Shown piece after piece: positions 8,433 to 16,217 of a stretch of 64,000 bases of DNA. The notes under the pieces were generated by a model that was given only the letters and a program-made list of their open reading frames with translations, had not been told where the DNA came from and made no database searches. Positions within the stretch are counted from its first letter, which is position 1, and the number at the start of each line of letters is the position of its first letter. The stretch comes from Fimenecus sp045655645 (GTDB taxonomy: Bacteria; Bacillota; Clostridia; Oscillospirales; Acutalibacteraceae). The stretch is taken from positions 8,763 through 72,762 of the forward strand of contig JAZOPS010000049.1 in assembly GCA_045655645.1 (NCBI GenBank). Reading direction: 5' to 3'. The translations under genes were made by a program, and so were the position numbers.

Positions 8433-9806
8433 ATGGGTTTATTAAATAAATTTCAAAAAACTGTAGTATTTCTTTTGAAATCTACATTGTATGTTTTATT
8501 AATTGGCACATTCTTTGTAGTGTTTGGTACAGAGTTTGAGTGGATTTTACATCCTTCTAGAACAACGGCTGTAACATTTGTTACATTCTGTGTACTTGAA
8601 GCTGCACTTATTGCCGTATATGGTGGATATTTAATTGGTCGTCTTAAAAGTAGACCAATTGTAATGTCAATTTCCCTTGCAACACTCATAACTGATGTAG
8701 TTACTCATTTGCAACTTTGCATTATGAATGTTAATGAAAATAATAATCCGCATTTTGTTTACGAAGCACCACATTTGCTTGCGCTTGTTATGATAATTCA
8801 GGTTGCTTTGATTATTTTATTTGCATATTTTGGCAACTATGTTTATTTCACAATCAATTCACCTGAAAAATGTTGTGTTATTACAAGTTCTCTTGAATCA
8901 TTGAATAACATTATGCCTAAAATTGTGAAATATAAGAAGCAGTATAATGTTACGGAAATGGTTCACTATTCATCAAAAGATGTGTTTGATATTATCAATG
9001 AACACGAAACAATTTTCCTTTATGACATTCCTGCAAAAGAAAAAATACTTTTGAATGAATATTGCTATGCGAAGAACAAGAATATTTATTATAACTTTGA
9101 AATGAACGATGTAGTTATGCTCGGTGCTAAACCTGCTGTTCTTGACGATAAACCTCTTGTTTCGGCAGTTGTGCGTGATTTAACATTGGAACAAAAAGTT
9201 GTAAAACGAGCAATGGATATTGTAATTTCTGGTCTTGGATTGCTTGTTTTGAGCCCTGTTATGCTTGCTTGTGCAGCTCTTATCAAACTCGAAGATGGTG
9301 GACATGTTTTCTTTCGCCAAACAAGAGCTACAAAGGGTGGCAAACTCTTTAAAGTTTATAAATTCCGCACAATGAAAGAAGCGGGTAGCATCAATAAATC
9401 CGTAACTTCTGACGACGACAGAATTACAAAGGTTGGTAAATATCTTCGTAAGTTCAGAATTGATGAATTACCACAGCTTATAAATATCATTAAAGGTGAA
9501 ATGAGTGTTGTTGGTCCTCGTCCTGAAATGATTGAAAATGTTGATAAATATACAGAAGACCTTCCAGAATTTGCATACAGACTCAGAGTAAAAGGCGGTC
9601 TTACGGGTTATGCACAGATTGCTGGTAAGTATAACACATCACCAAAGGATAAACTTGTTCTTGATTTGATGTATATTGAAAAATATAGTTTGTGGCTTGA
9701 TTTTAAACTTATTCTTCAAACTGTTACAGTTTTGTTAAAAGCATCAGATAGCACAGAAGCGTTTGGCGAAGGTGAGTTTAAATATCGTTTCACAAGAGAA
9801 GATTAA
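8433..9806 (+). CDS. Polyprenyl-phosphate sugar-1-phosphate transferase (bacterial sugar transferase family)
   Basis: Membrane enzyme predicted to move a sugar-1-phosphate from a nucleotide sugar to undecaprenyl phosphate, the first step of an exopolysaccharide or cell-surface glycan. About four N-terminal membrane helices (residues 10-145) precede a Rossmann-like region and then the catalytic PF02397 domain. That domain has the re-entrant helix VVKRAMDIVISGLGLLVLSP, FRQTRATKGGKLF, KFRTM, RIDELPQLINI, GEMSVVGPRPE and the LTGYAQI end motif. ATG 8433 follows GGAGG by 5 bases. It is a single-gene unit with its own promoter and terminator; no other glycan assembly genes flank it. Confidence 0.9.
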   Translation: MGLLNKFQKTVVFLLKSTLYVLLIGTFFVVFGTEFEWILHPSRTTAVTFVTFCVLEAALIAVYGGYLIGRLKSRPIVMSISLATLITDVVTHLQLCIMNVNENNNPHFVYEAPHLLALVMIIQVALIILFAYFGNYVYFTINSPEKCCVITSSLESLNNIMPKIVKYKKQYNVTEMVHYSSKDVFDIINEHETIFLYDIPAKEKILLNEYCYAKNKNIYYNFEMNDVVMLGAKPAVLDDKPLVSAVVRDLTLEQKVVKRAMDIVISGLGLLVLSPVMLACAALIKLEDGGHVFFRQTRATKGGKLFKVYKFRTMKEAGSINKSVTSDDDRITKVGKYLRKFRIDELPQLINIIKGEMSVVGPRPEMIENVDKYTEDLPEFAYRLRVKGGLTGYAQIAGKYNTSPKDKLVLDLMYIEKYSLWLDFKLILQTVTVLLKASDSTEAFGEGEFKYRFTRED

Positions 9807-9809
9807 CTT

Positions 9810-9838
9810 AAAAAGAGCTTCATTGAAGCTCTTTTTTT
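9810..9838 (+). terminator. Intrinsic terminator after the sugar transferase gene
   Basis: AGAGCTTC (9814-9821), ATT loop, GAAGCTCT (9825-9832), then a T-run to 9838; flanking A and T residues extend the stem. Confidence 0.88.
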
Positions 9839-9850
9839 ATTTCAAAAATA

Positions 9851-9879
9851 TTGTTTATAATATGATTATGTGATATACT
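9851..9879 (+). promoter_or_regulatory. Promoter of the LCP-like/transglutaminase/folate operon
   Basis: TTGTTT (9851-9856), 17-base spacer, TATACT (9874-9879) with extended -10 TG at 9871-9872. It lies 27 bases before the next start codon. Confidence 0.68.
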
Positions 9880-9906
9880 AAACAAAACGAATTTATTGGA
9901 GTTAAA

Positions 9907-10728
9907 ATGTTTAAGAATAATAATACTTTTGATAAGGAACCATCTTCTAAATCAATAAAATATTTCATAATTGCTTTTGCTTTATTTATTCTCATATTGT
10001 CCGTTTTTTCTGTTGTTATGTTTATGCGTTCAATTGATTTTGATATTAATAACCTTACAGGTAAAACAACGACAGAGGCAGTTGAAAATACAGAAAGTAC
10101 ATTGCAAAATAATACATCGCTATCACAATTAACTGCAAAATCGAAAATTCTTTTAATATGTGAAAAAGATAGTAATCTCGATTTCGCTTGCTTGATTGAC
10201 GTGAATTTTGCAGAATCATATATGAATGTTTCGTCTTATGATGATAGTGATTTGGTGGACAAAGACAAAACTTTTGAAGAAATTTATAGTGAAAAATCAG
10301 TTGAAGGTATAACTGATGTCTTAAATGCCTATTTTAACACTCAAATTGAAAAGTATATTGTATGTAGCAGAACTCAGTTAAACGATATTCTCTCGCTATT
10401 CGAGGATATTTCTATAAATGTTACAAGACCTGTTGATTATCATTCTTTTGACTTTAACCTTGAGCTTAAAGAGGGGAAACAGGTTTTATCTGACGATTAT
10501 ATTATGAAATATCTTGTAATCAGCGATAATAATACACGCTCAAAGATAATTTGTGATATATTGAATTCAATTCTTGTTCCTCAATACACTGAAGACTCAC
10601 AAAAATTATTTACAAGTTTTGTGAATAACTGTAATACCAATATTTCTGTTATTGATTATTCAGAAAAGATTGACGATTTGATTGTCTATTCAAAAGCAGA
10701 AGATAAGTTTTTGCCAACAGTAAAATAA
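9907..10728 (+). CDS. Membrane-anchored LytR-CpsA-Psr-like protein (divergent)
   Basis: A 273-residue protein with a basic N-terminus, one membrane helix at about residues 18-42, and an extracytoplasmic domain. The pattern VEGITDVLNAYFNTQIEKYIVCSR, a DISINVTRPVDY strand and LKEGKQVLSDDYIMKYL resembles the LCP fold (function-finding helix, DxDVP-like strand, GxxxLxGxxALxY). The conserved arginines that bind the polyprenyl pyrophosphate in active LCP ligases are not obvious, so it may be a non-catalytic relative. It follows an isolated sugar-1-phosphate transferase gene and precedes a transglutaminase-like exported protein, which fits an envelope role. Confidence 0.55.
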   Translation: MFKNNNTFDKEPSSKSIKYFIIAFALFILILSVFSVVMFMRSIDFDINNLTGKTTTEAVENTESTLQNNTSLSQLTAKSKILLICEKDSNLDFACLIDVNFAESYMNVSSYDDSDLVDKDKTFEEIYSEKSVEGITDVLNAYFNTQIEKYIVCSRTQLNDILSLFEDISINVTRPVDYHSFDFNLELKEGKQVLSDDYIMKYLVISDNNTRSKIICDILNSILVPQYTEDSQKLFTSFVNNCNTNISVIDYSEKIDDLIVYSKAEDKFLPTVK

Positions 10729-10737
10729 GGTGATAAA

Positions 10738-11877
10738 ATGAAAAACTCACTGAAATTAATACTGATAATTTTAGCTTGTTTTATAGGCGTATTTGCATTT
10801 AATTCTAATCCTTTTGAAAAAGTTCAAACACCTGACCAACCAATTATTGATTATACTTCAGAGTTTGGTTGGAAGAGTATGCATTATTATAACCAATTAG
10901 ATGAAGAAGCAAAGACAGCTTATGAAATAATGTATGCTACAGTTAAAAAACTTGATGAAAAGTGCACTTTAAAAATTGATGATGAAACTTTGGCTAATGT
11001 ATTTACCGCGGTGCTGTATGACAATCCTGAAATTTTCTGGATGAAAACTGATTATAAATATTATAGTTATGGCAACAAAGTTGTATTCAAGCCAAATTAT
11101 ATTTATAGTGAAAGCGAAGTAACGCAGTATTCTGCAGAATTAAACAATAAAATTCAAGAAATTATAAATCAAGCAAGCTTTTGTGTGACTGATTATGAAA
11201 AAGAATTGTTCTTTCATGACTACATTTGTAAAAACACAGTTTATGATATGGAAACCTTTGGTAATGTTGGTGCTTCCGTACATAACACATTAATAAACGG
11301 TAGAGCTGTCTGCGAGGGTTATGCAAGAGCAATGCAGATTTTACTAGATAAATCAGGCATATATAATTATTTGATTATTGGTGATGGTACTTCAGATGGA
11401 GAAACTGAACCACACATGTGGAATGTAGTAAAATTAAATAACGAAAATTATCATCTTGATGTTACGTGGAATGATAACGACGAAACGGGTGATACAAGTT
11501 ATATGTATTTTAATGTGACTGACGAACAGATAAGTCGCAACCATTCTAATTTTGAACCAAAAGAAAATAATTGTTATGGTACATACTTTAATTATTCTGT
11601 AAGAAACGGTACTTATGTTCATACTTATTATCATTTTTCACAGTTTGCAGAAGCAAGTGCCAAGGTACTTAAAACTGGTAGAAACACGGTTGAACTGTGT
11701 TTTAAGAACAAACCTGATTATGACAGAGCAATTAGTTCAATAAGTGATAATGAAGAGCTTTTTGAATATGTAAATTCTTCTGTAAAAAAGTCAGGCAGAA
11801 ATTTAAAAACAGATTCTATTGAATATTATTCAGATGATGATTTGCAATATATTTGCATTATTTTTAAAGAAGGTTGA
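10738..11877 (+). CDS. Exported transglutaminase-like domain protein
   Basis: A 379-residue protein with a signal peptide or anchor at residues 5-22 and a transglutaminase-like/papain-fold core. The Cys-His-Asp triad is visible: C192 in AVCEGYARAM, H226 in EPHMWNVV and D241 in HLDVTWND. Such clostridial proteins act outside the membrane as peptidases or cross-linkers; the substrate is unknown. It begins 9 bases after the LCP-like gene and its stop is 5 bases before the folE start, so it is transcribed with the folate genes although the functions look unrelated. Confidence 0.82.
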   Translation: MKNSLKLILIILACFIGVFAFNSNPFEKVQTPDQPIIDYTSEFGWKSMHYYNQLDEEAKTAYEIMYATVKKLDEKCTLKIDDETLANVFTAVLYDNPEIFWMKTDYKYYSYGNKVVFKPNYIYSESEVTQYSAELNNKIQEIINQASFCVTDYEKELFFHDYICKNTVYDMETFGNVGASVHNTLINGRAVCEGYARAMQILLDKSGIYNYLIIGDGTSDGETEPHMWNVVKLNNENYHLDVTWNDNDETGDTSYMYFNVTDEQISRNHSNFEPKENNCYGTYFNYSVRNGTYVHTYYHFSQFAEASAKVLKTGRNTVELCFKNKPDYDRAISSISDNEELFEYVNSSVKKSGRNLKTDSIEYYSDDDLQYICIIFKEG

Positions 11878-11882
11878 TTTTT

Positions 11883-12446
11883 GTGGATAAGGAAAGAATT
11901 GAAAGAGCATTCAGAGAAATTTTAATTGCAATTGGTGAAGACCCTGATAGAGAAGGTCTTCAGGAGACACCAAAACGAGTTGCCAATATGTATGAAGAAA
12001 TATTTTCTGGATTAGAAGAAGACCCAACAAAGCATCTTAAAATGTTTCATGAAGGGCAAAGTGATGAGATTGTTATTGTAAGAGATATTCCAATGTATTC
12101 GATGTGTGAACATCATTTCTTGCCATTTGTGGGCAAAGCACACATTGCATACATTCCAAACGATAATGGATTAGTTATAGGTCTCTCTAAACTTGCAAGA
12201 ATAGTAAATTCTTATGCCCGTCGTCCACAACTCCAAGAAAGACTTACGGCGCAGATTGCTGATTTTATTGAAAAAGAAATGCAACCACAGGGTGTGGCTG
12301 TTGTTGTTGAAGCAGAACACCTTTGTATGACTATGCGTGGTATTCGTGCAGCAGGTTCAAAAACTCAAACTTCTGCTTTGCGTGGTACAATGAAAAAAGA
12401 CGCAAGAACAAGAGCCGAAGTAATGACACTTTTAGGTATAAAATAA
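11883..12446 (+). CDS. folE: GTP cyclohydrolase I
   Basis: Converts GTP to 7,8-dihydroneopterin triphosphate, the entry step of folate synthesis. The zinc site is visible with C75 and H78 in MYSMCEHHFLPF and the second cysteine in HLCMTMRGI. N-terminal REGLQETPKRVANMY is typical. The 187-residue length matches family FolE1. GTG 11883 is preferred because AAGAAGG at 11866-11872 is at a plausible distance; a TTG at 11874 in the same frame would overlap the upstream stop. It is the first of four adjacent folate genes. Confidence 0.96.
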   Translation: MDKERIERAFREILIAIGEDPDREGLQETPKRVANMYEEIFSGLEEDPTKHLKMFHEGQSDEIVIVRDIPMYSMCEHHFLPFVGKAHIAYIPNDNGLVIGLSKLARIVNSYARRPQLQERLTAQIADFIEKEMQPQGVAVVVEAEHLCMTMRGIRAAGSKTQTSALRGTMKKDARTRAEVMTLLGIK

Positions 12447-13267
12447 TGTTTAAAGCAAAAGATTTTGAATTTGAATTAGGCAAGAAAACTTATATAATGG
12501 GAATTTTAAATGTTACAGACGATTCTTTTTATGACGGCGGGAAATATAATTCGCGTGAAAAGGCTCTCGAACATACAAAAGAAATGCTCATGGATGGTGC
12601 TGATATAATTGATATTGGAGCTCAGTCAACTCGTCCGGGACACAAAAAAATCAGTGCTGTAGAAGAGCTCGAAATCATTAAAAATTACTTGCCGTATCTT
12701 CATGATGAAACAAAAGCGGTAATTTCAGTTGATACATTTTATCCAAGTGTAGCAGAATATGCCTTACAGAATGGTGCATCAATAATTAATGATGTTTCAG
12801 GTGCGTTTTCAGATGAAATGGCAAAAGTTATCAAAAAATATAATGCAGGTTGGATAATTATGCATACAGGTGGTGGCTCTTCCGATAGTGTACCACAATA
12901 TAAAAACGATATTGTTGATGAAGTTAAAAACTTTTTTGCTGATGTTCAGAATAAATGCAAAAAAGTTGATATTTCAGACAAGCAAATTATGTTTGACATA
13001 GGTGTTGGCTTTGGCAAAACAACCGAACAAAGCATTAAACTTATTAAAAATCTTAAATCAATAAAGACAGAAAATGCACTTTTAGTTGCATTGTCTTCCA
13101 AGCGTATTATAGGTGAAACAACAAATACTAAAGGCTATGATAGAGTTTACGGAACAATGTCTGCAAATGCTATTTCTGTAATGAATGGCGCTGATTTTGT
13201 GAGAGTTCATAATGTGAAAGAAAACGCATTAGCACTCAAAATGGCTGATGCAATTTTAAGGGGATAA
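12446..13267 (+). CDS. folP: Dihydropteroate synthase (divergent motifs)
   Basis: Condenses hydroxymethyl-dihydropterin diphosphate with p-aminobenzoate. The 273-residue TIM-barrel protein has recognisable but altered motifs: NVTDDSFYDGG at 22-32 (family NVTPDSF), DIGVGFGKT at 184-192 (family DPGIGFGKT), SSKR at 217-220 (family SRK) and RVHN at 253-256 (family RVHD). ATG 12446 overlaps the folE stop by 1 base; the frame stays open further upstream inside folE, but that extension has no family match. Position between folE and folB strongly supports function. Confidence 0.9.
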   Translation: MFKAKDFEFELGKKTYIMGILNVTDDSFYDGGKYNSREKALEHTKEMLMDGADIIDIGAQSTRPGHKKISAVEELEIIKNYLPYLHDETKAVISVDTFYPSVAEYALQNGASIINDVSGAFSDEMAKVIKKYNAGWIIMHTGGGSSDSVPQYKNDIVDEVKNFFADVQNKCKKVDISDKQIMFDIGVGFGKTTEQSIKLIKNLKSIKTENALLVALSSKRIIGETTNTKGYDRVYGTMSANAISVMNGADFVRVHNVKENALALKMADAILRG

Positions 13268-13268
13268 T

Positions 13269-13631
13269 ATGGATAAAATAATTATTAAAAATCTTAAATT
13301 GTTTTGTTATCACGGTGTAAATCCTGAAGAAAAAGTAGATGGACAAAATTTTATTTTTGATATTGAAGCTAGTGTGGATTTAACCAAGCCTTGTGCAACT
13401 GATAATGTTGATGATACAGTAAGCTATGCTAAAATGATTAAGACTGTAAGACGCGTGGCACAAAGTCAAAAAGACGATTTAATTGAAAGAGTTGCACAAA
13501 GAATAATTGATGCTTTGTTTGAAGAATATGAAAAAGTTCAAACAATAAAAATAACTATAATGAAACCTGAAGCACCAATTAAAGCAGAATTTGACTATGT
13601 TGCAGTTCAAATTGAAAGGGAAAGAAAATGA
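13269..13631 (+). CDS. folB: Dihydroneopterin aldolase
   Basis: Cleaves dihydroneopterin to 6-hydroxymethyl-dihydropterin and glycolaldehyde. The 120-residue protein has the family pattern IIIKNLKLFCYHGVNPEEKVDGQNF at its start, spanning the pterin-binding Y-HG-EE element, and a KPEAPIKAEFDYVAVQI end. Standard length. It starts 1 base after folP and overlaps folK by 4 bases (ATGA), so the set is translationally coupled. Confidence 0.93.
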   Translation: MDKIIIKNLKLFCYHGVNPEEKVDGQNFIFDIEASVDLTKPCATDNVDDTVSYAKMIKTVRRVAQSQKDDLIERVAQRIIDALFEEYEKVQTIKITIMKPEAPIKAEFDYVAVQIERERK

Positions 13632-14116
13632 GCAAAGCATATTTAGGAATTGGCACCAATATCGGTGACCGTGAAGAGAATTTAAAAAATGCTTTAATTT
13701 CATTAAATCTTTTACCCACAACAAAAGTAACAGCAACATCAAGTGTTTACGAAACAGCACCTGTAGGCTTTGTAGAACAAGATGATTTTCTCAATATTGC
13801 AGTTGAAATTGAAACAGAATTGACAGCACAAAACATACTTGGCGCTTGTCTTGGAATTGAAGCAGGTCTCGGCAGAATAAGAAATATTAAAAATGGACCG
13901 AGAATAATTGATATTGATTTGTTGCTATATGAAAATGAGAAATATGATACATTTTCGCTTGTTTTGCCACATCCAAGAATGTTTCAGAGAGAATTTGTTT
14001 TAAGGCCATTACTTGATATAGAATTCAATAACCCTTTATTTGATAGAGAATGGGCTTTAAACGCTTTAACAGGTGAAGGTATAAAGAAATATTCAGATAA
14101 GATAAAAATTGATTAA
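13628..14116 (+). CDS. folK: 2-amino-4-hydroxy-6-hydroxymethyldihydropteridine diphosphokinase
   Basis: Transfers pyrophosphate from ATP to 6-hydroxymethyl-dihydropterin, making the FolP substrate. The 162-residue protein has the family elements LGIGTNIGDREENL at the start, FLNIAVEIET in the middle, GPRIIDIDLLLYEN with the two metal aspartates, and LPHPRMFQREFVLRPLLDI. Length is normal. ATGA overlap with folB; the exonuclease gene starts 9 bases later. Confidence 0.96.
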   Translation: MSKAYLGIGTNIGDREENLKNALISLNLLPTTKVTATSSVYETAPVGFVEQDDFLNIAVEIETELTAQNILGACLGIEAGLGRIRNIKNGPRIIDIDLLLYENEKYDTFSLVLPHPRMFQREFVLRPLLDIEFNNPLFDREWALNALTGEGIKKYSDKIKID

Positions 14117-14125
14117 CGGTGATTT

Positions 14126-14998
14126 ATGAACTATATAATTATGGATTTAGAGTGGAATAATGCATATATGAAATCCGCTCAAAAATTTGTCAATGAAATA
14201 ATTGAAATTGGTGCTGTAAAACTTAATGAAGAACTTGAAATAGTTGATACATATTCTGAGCTTATTAAACCTGTTGTATCAAAAAAATTGCGAACTAGAA
14301 TTAAGGATTTAACTCACATTACAAACGAAGAAGTACTTGGAGGAAAACCTCTTCAAGAGGCAATTTCTCAACTTGAACAATGGGTAGGGGAAGATGTAAT
14401 TGTTATGACTTGGGGCGATACTGATGTCAGAACAATGCTCACAAATTTCAAGTGCTTTCTTAAAAAAGATAAAATTGATTTTATTAAAAAATATGCAGAC
14501 TTGCAAAGATATTGCCAATGCTTTATAAATATGGAAAATATTCAACAAGCAGGGTTGTCTTATGCTGCTGAATGTCTTGAAATAGATGCTGAAAAATATC
14601 CACATCACAGAGCACTTGATGACAGCCTTTTAAGTGCGGAATGTTTTAAAAAGGTATATAATAAAGATAAATTAGATGAGTTTATTAAGGTGTGTGATGC
14701 TGATTTTTATGCTAGACTTGCATTTAAGCCCTATGTGATTAAAAGTAAAAATGACCCATTAATTGATAAAAACTTGTTTAACTGTTATTGCGATATCTGT
14801 GGCGGTAAAGTTGAAACAAAGAAAAAATGGAAGTTTATGAATCAGTCATTTAGGGGAATTTTTTATTGTGAGAATTGTAATAGAGAATTTAGAGTTAACC
14901 TCCGTATTAAAAAATTCTATGACAGACTTGATATAAAGAGAAATTATTCTGAAATTATAAAAACATCTGTTGAGAAAATTGAAGAAGAAAACATATAA
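14126..14998 (+). CDS. DEDD-family 3'-5' exonuclease with C-terminal zinc ribbon-like segment
   Basis: A 290-residue RNase T/DnaQ-like exonuclease. The DEDDh residues are visible in order: MDLEWN near residue 6, an aspartate in TWGDTDVRTM, and HRALDDSLLSAECF near residue 160. The C-terminal third adds CDICGG and YCENCNREF, two CxxC pairs that could bind zinc; this extension is not part of the minimal domain. Related proteins (KapD/ERI-1-like) trim RNA or DNA; the substrate here is unknown. It ends the folate operon and may be there only by co-transcription. Confidence 0.82.
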   Translation: MNYIIMDLEWNNAYMKSAQKFVNEIIEIGAVKLNEELEIVDTYSELIKPVVSKKLRTRIKDLTHITNEEVLGGKPLQEAISQLEQWVGEDVIVMTWGDTDVRTMLTNFKCFLKKDKIDFIKKYADLQRYCQCFINMENIQQAGLSYAAECLEIDAEKYPHHRALDDSLLSAECFKKVYNKDKLDEFIKVCDADFYARLAFKPYVIKSKNDPLIDKNLFNCYCDICGGKVETKKKWKFMNQSFRGIFYCENCNREFRVNLRIKKFYDRLDIKRNYSEIIKTSVEKIEEENI

Positions 14999-15000
14999 AA

Positions 15001-15035
15001 AAGACCTACTCAAACGAGTAGGTCTTAAATTTTTG
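15001..15035. terminator. Bidirectional terminator between exonuclease gene and serA
   Basis: AAGACCTACTC (15001-15011), AAAC loop, GAGTAGGTCTT (15016-15026), then AAATTTTTG on the plus side and a TTTTTTATA run on the minus side. The two genes converge here. Confidence 0.92.
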
Positions 15036-15040
15036 TTTGC

Positions 15041-16204
15041 TTATTTAATTACTCTAATACGGATAATTCCGTTAATCTTTTTAAGCGCGTTAATAGCTTC
15101 TGCTGATGCTTCTGTGTCAGAATCAATAACAGTATAAGCATATTCGCCCTTTGATTTGTTAACCATATTGTCAATGTTAACATCTTCATTTGCAAGGCCA
15201 GATGTAATCTTACTCACAATACCTGAAATGTTTTTATGCATAATTGTAATGCGGTGTTTGTCGCTTGGTGCGAGAGTAACAGTAGGGTAGTTAACTGAGT
15301 TTACAATACTACCATTTTCAAGGTAATCAGCAACTTGTTGTACAGCCATAACTGCACAGTTGTCTTCTGATTCAGGAGTTGACGCACCCAAGTGTGGAAT
15401 TGCAATAACACCAGTTGCACCGATAACTGCATCGTTAGGGAAGTCTGTAACATAAGCAGAAACTTTGCCGTTTTCAAGCGCTTCAAGAATATTTGCTGTG
15501 TCAACTAATTCGCCACGAGCAAAGTTGAGAATTCTAACGCCGTCTTTCATAATACCAATTGTTTCAGCATTGATAAGACCGCGAGTTTTATCGTTAAGTG
15601 GCAAGTGGAGAGTGATATAATCACTTTCAGTGTAGATAGTGTTAAGATTATCTGTAAGCTTGATGTGATGATTGAGTGTAATGCTTTGCTCAACTGAAAG
15701 GAATGGGTCATAGCCGATAACGTTCATTCCAAGAGCAGCTGCTGCATTCGCAACAAGAATGCCGATAGCACCAAGGCCGATAACACCAAGTGTTTTACCC
15801 TTAATTTCAGGACCGGCAAAAGCACCTTTGCCTTTTTCTACATCCTTTGGAACTGTATCGCCATTTCCTTTTAACGTTTTTGCCCATTCGATAGCAGGAA
15901 TAATCTTTCTTGATGAAAGGAAAAGTCCTGTAAGAACAAGTTCTTTAACTGCGTTTGCATTAGCACCAGGTGTGTTGAAGACAACAATACCTGCTTCGCT
16001 ACATTTGTCGATTGGAATGTTGTTAACGCCTGCGCCAGCTCTTGCAATTGCAAGAGTGTTTTCTTCAAAGTCCATTTCGTGCATTGAAGCAGAACGAACA
16101 AGAATAGCATCTGGATTAGCCATTTCAGTTGAACAGTTGTATTCGTTACTGAATTTGCAAAGTCCTGTTTCTGAAATTTTATTTAAAGTTAAAATATTAT
16201 ACAT
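15041..16204 (-). CDS. serA: D-3-phosphoglycerate dehydrogenase
   Basis: Oxidises 3-phosphoglycerate to 3-phosphohydroxypyruvate, the first step of serine synthesis. The 387-residue protein has the NAD-binding GVIGLGAIG motif, a FARGELVDT segment with the catalytic arginine, IPHLGASTPESE with the catalytic histidine, and a C-terminal ACT domain (HRITIMHKNISGIVS...) that usually mediates serine feedback. I chose ATG 16204, preceded by AAGGAGC, over a longer frame that would reach into the serC end. It is 13 bases downstream of serC; no serB is nearby. Confidence 0.95.
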   Translation of the reverse strand: MYNILTLNKISETGLCKFSNEYNCSTEMANPDAILVRSASMHEMDFEENTLAIARAGAGVNNIPIDKCSEAGIVVFNTPGANANAVKELVLTGLFLSSRKIIPAIEWAKTLKGNGDTVPKDVEKGKGAFAGPEIKGKTLGVIGLGAIGILVANAAAALGMNVIGYDPFLSVEQSITLNHHIKLTDNLNTIYTESDYITLHLPLNDKTRGLINAETIGIMKDGVRILNFARGELVDTANILEALENGKVSAYVTDFPNDAVIGATGVIAIPHLGASTPESEDNCAVMAVQQVADYLENGSIVNSVNYPTVTLAPSDKHRITIMHKNISGIVSKITSGLANEDVNIDNMVNKSKGEYAYTVIDSDTEASAEAINALKKINGIIRIRVIK

Positions 16205-16217
16205 AGTATTTTGCTCC

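Noticed and set aside
12323..12445. Longer folP start inside folE
   Set aside because: The added 41 residues have no family match, and ATG 12446 with TAATG overlap gives the normal N-terminus.
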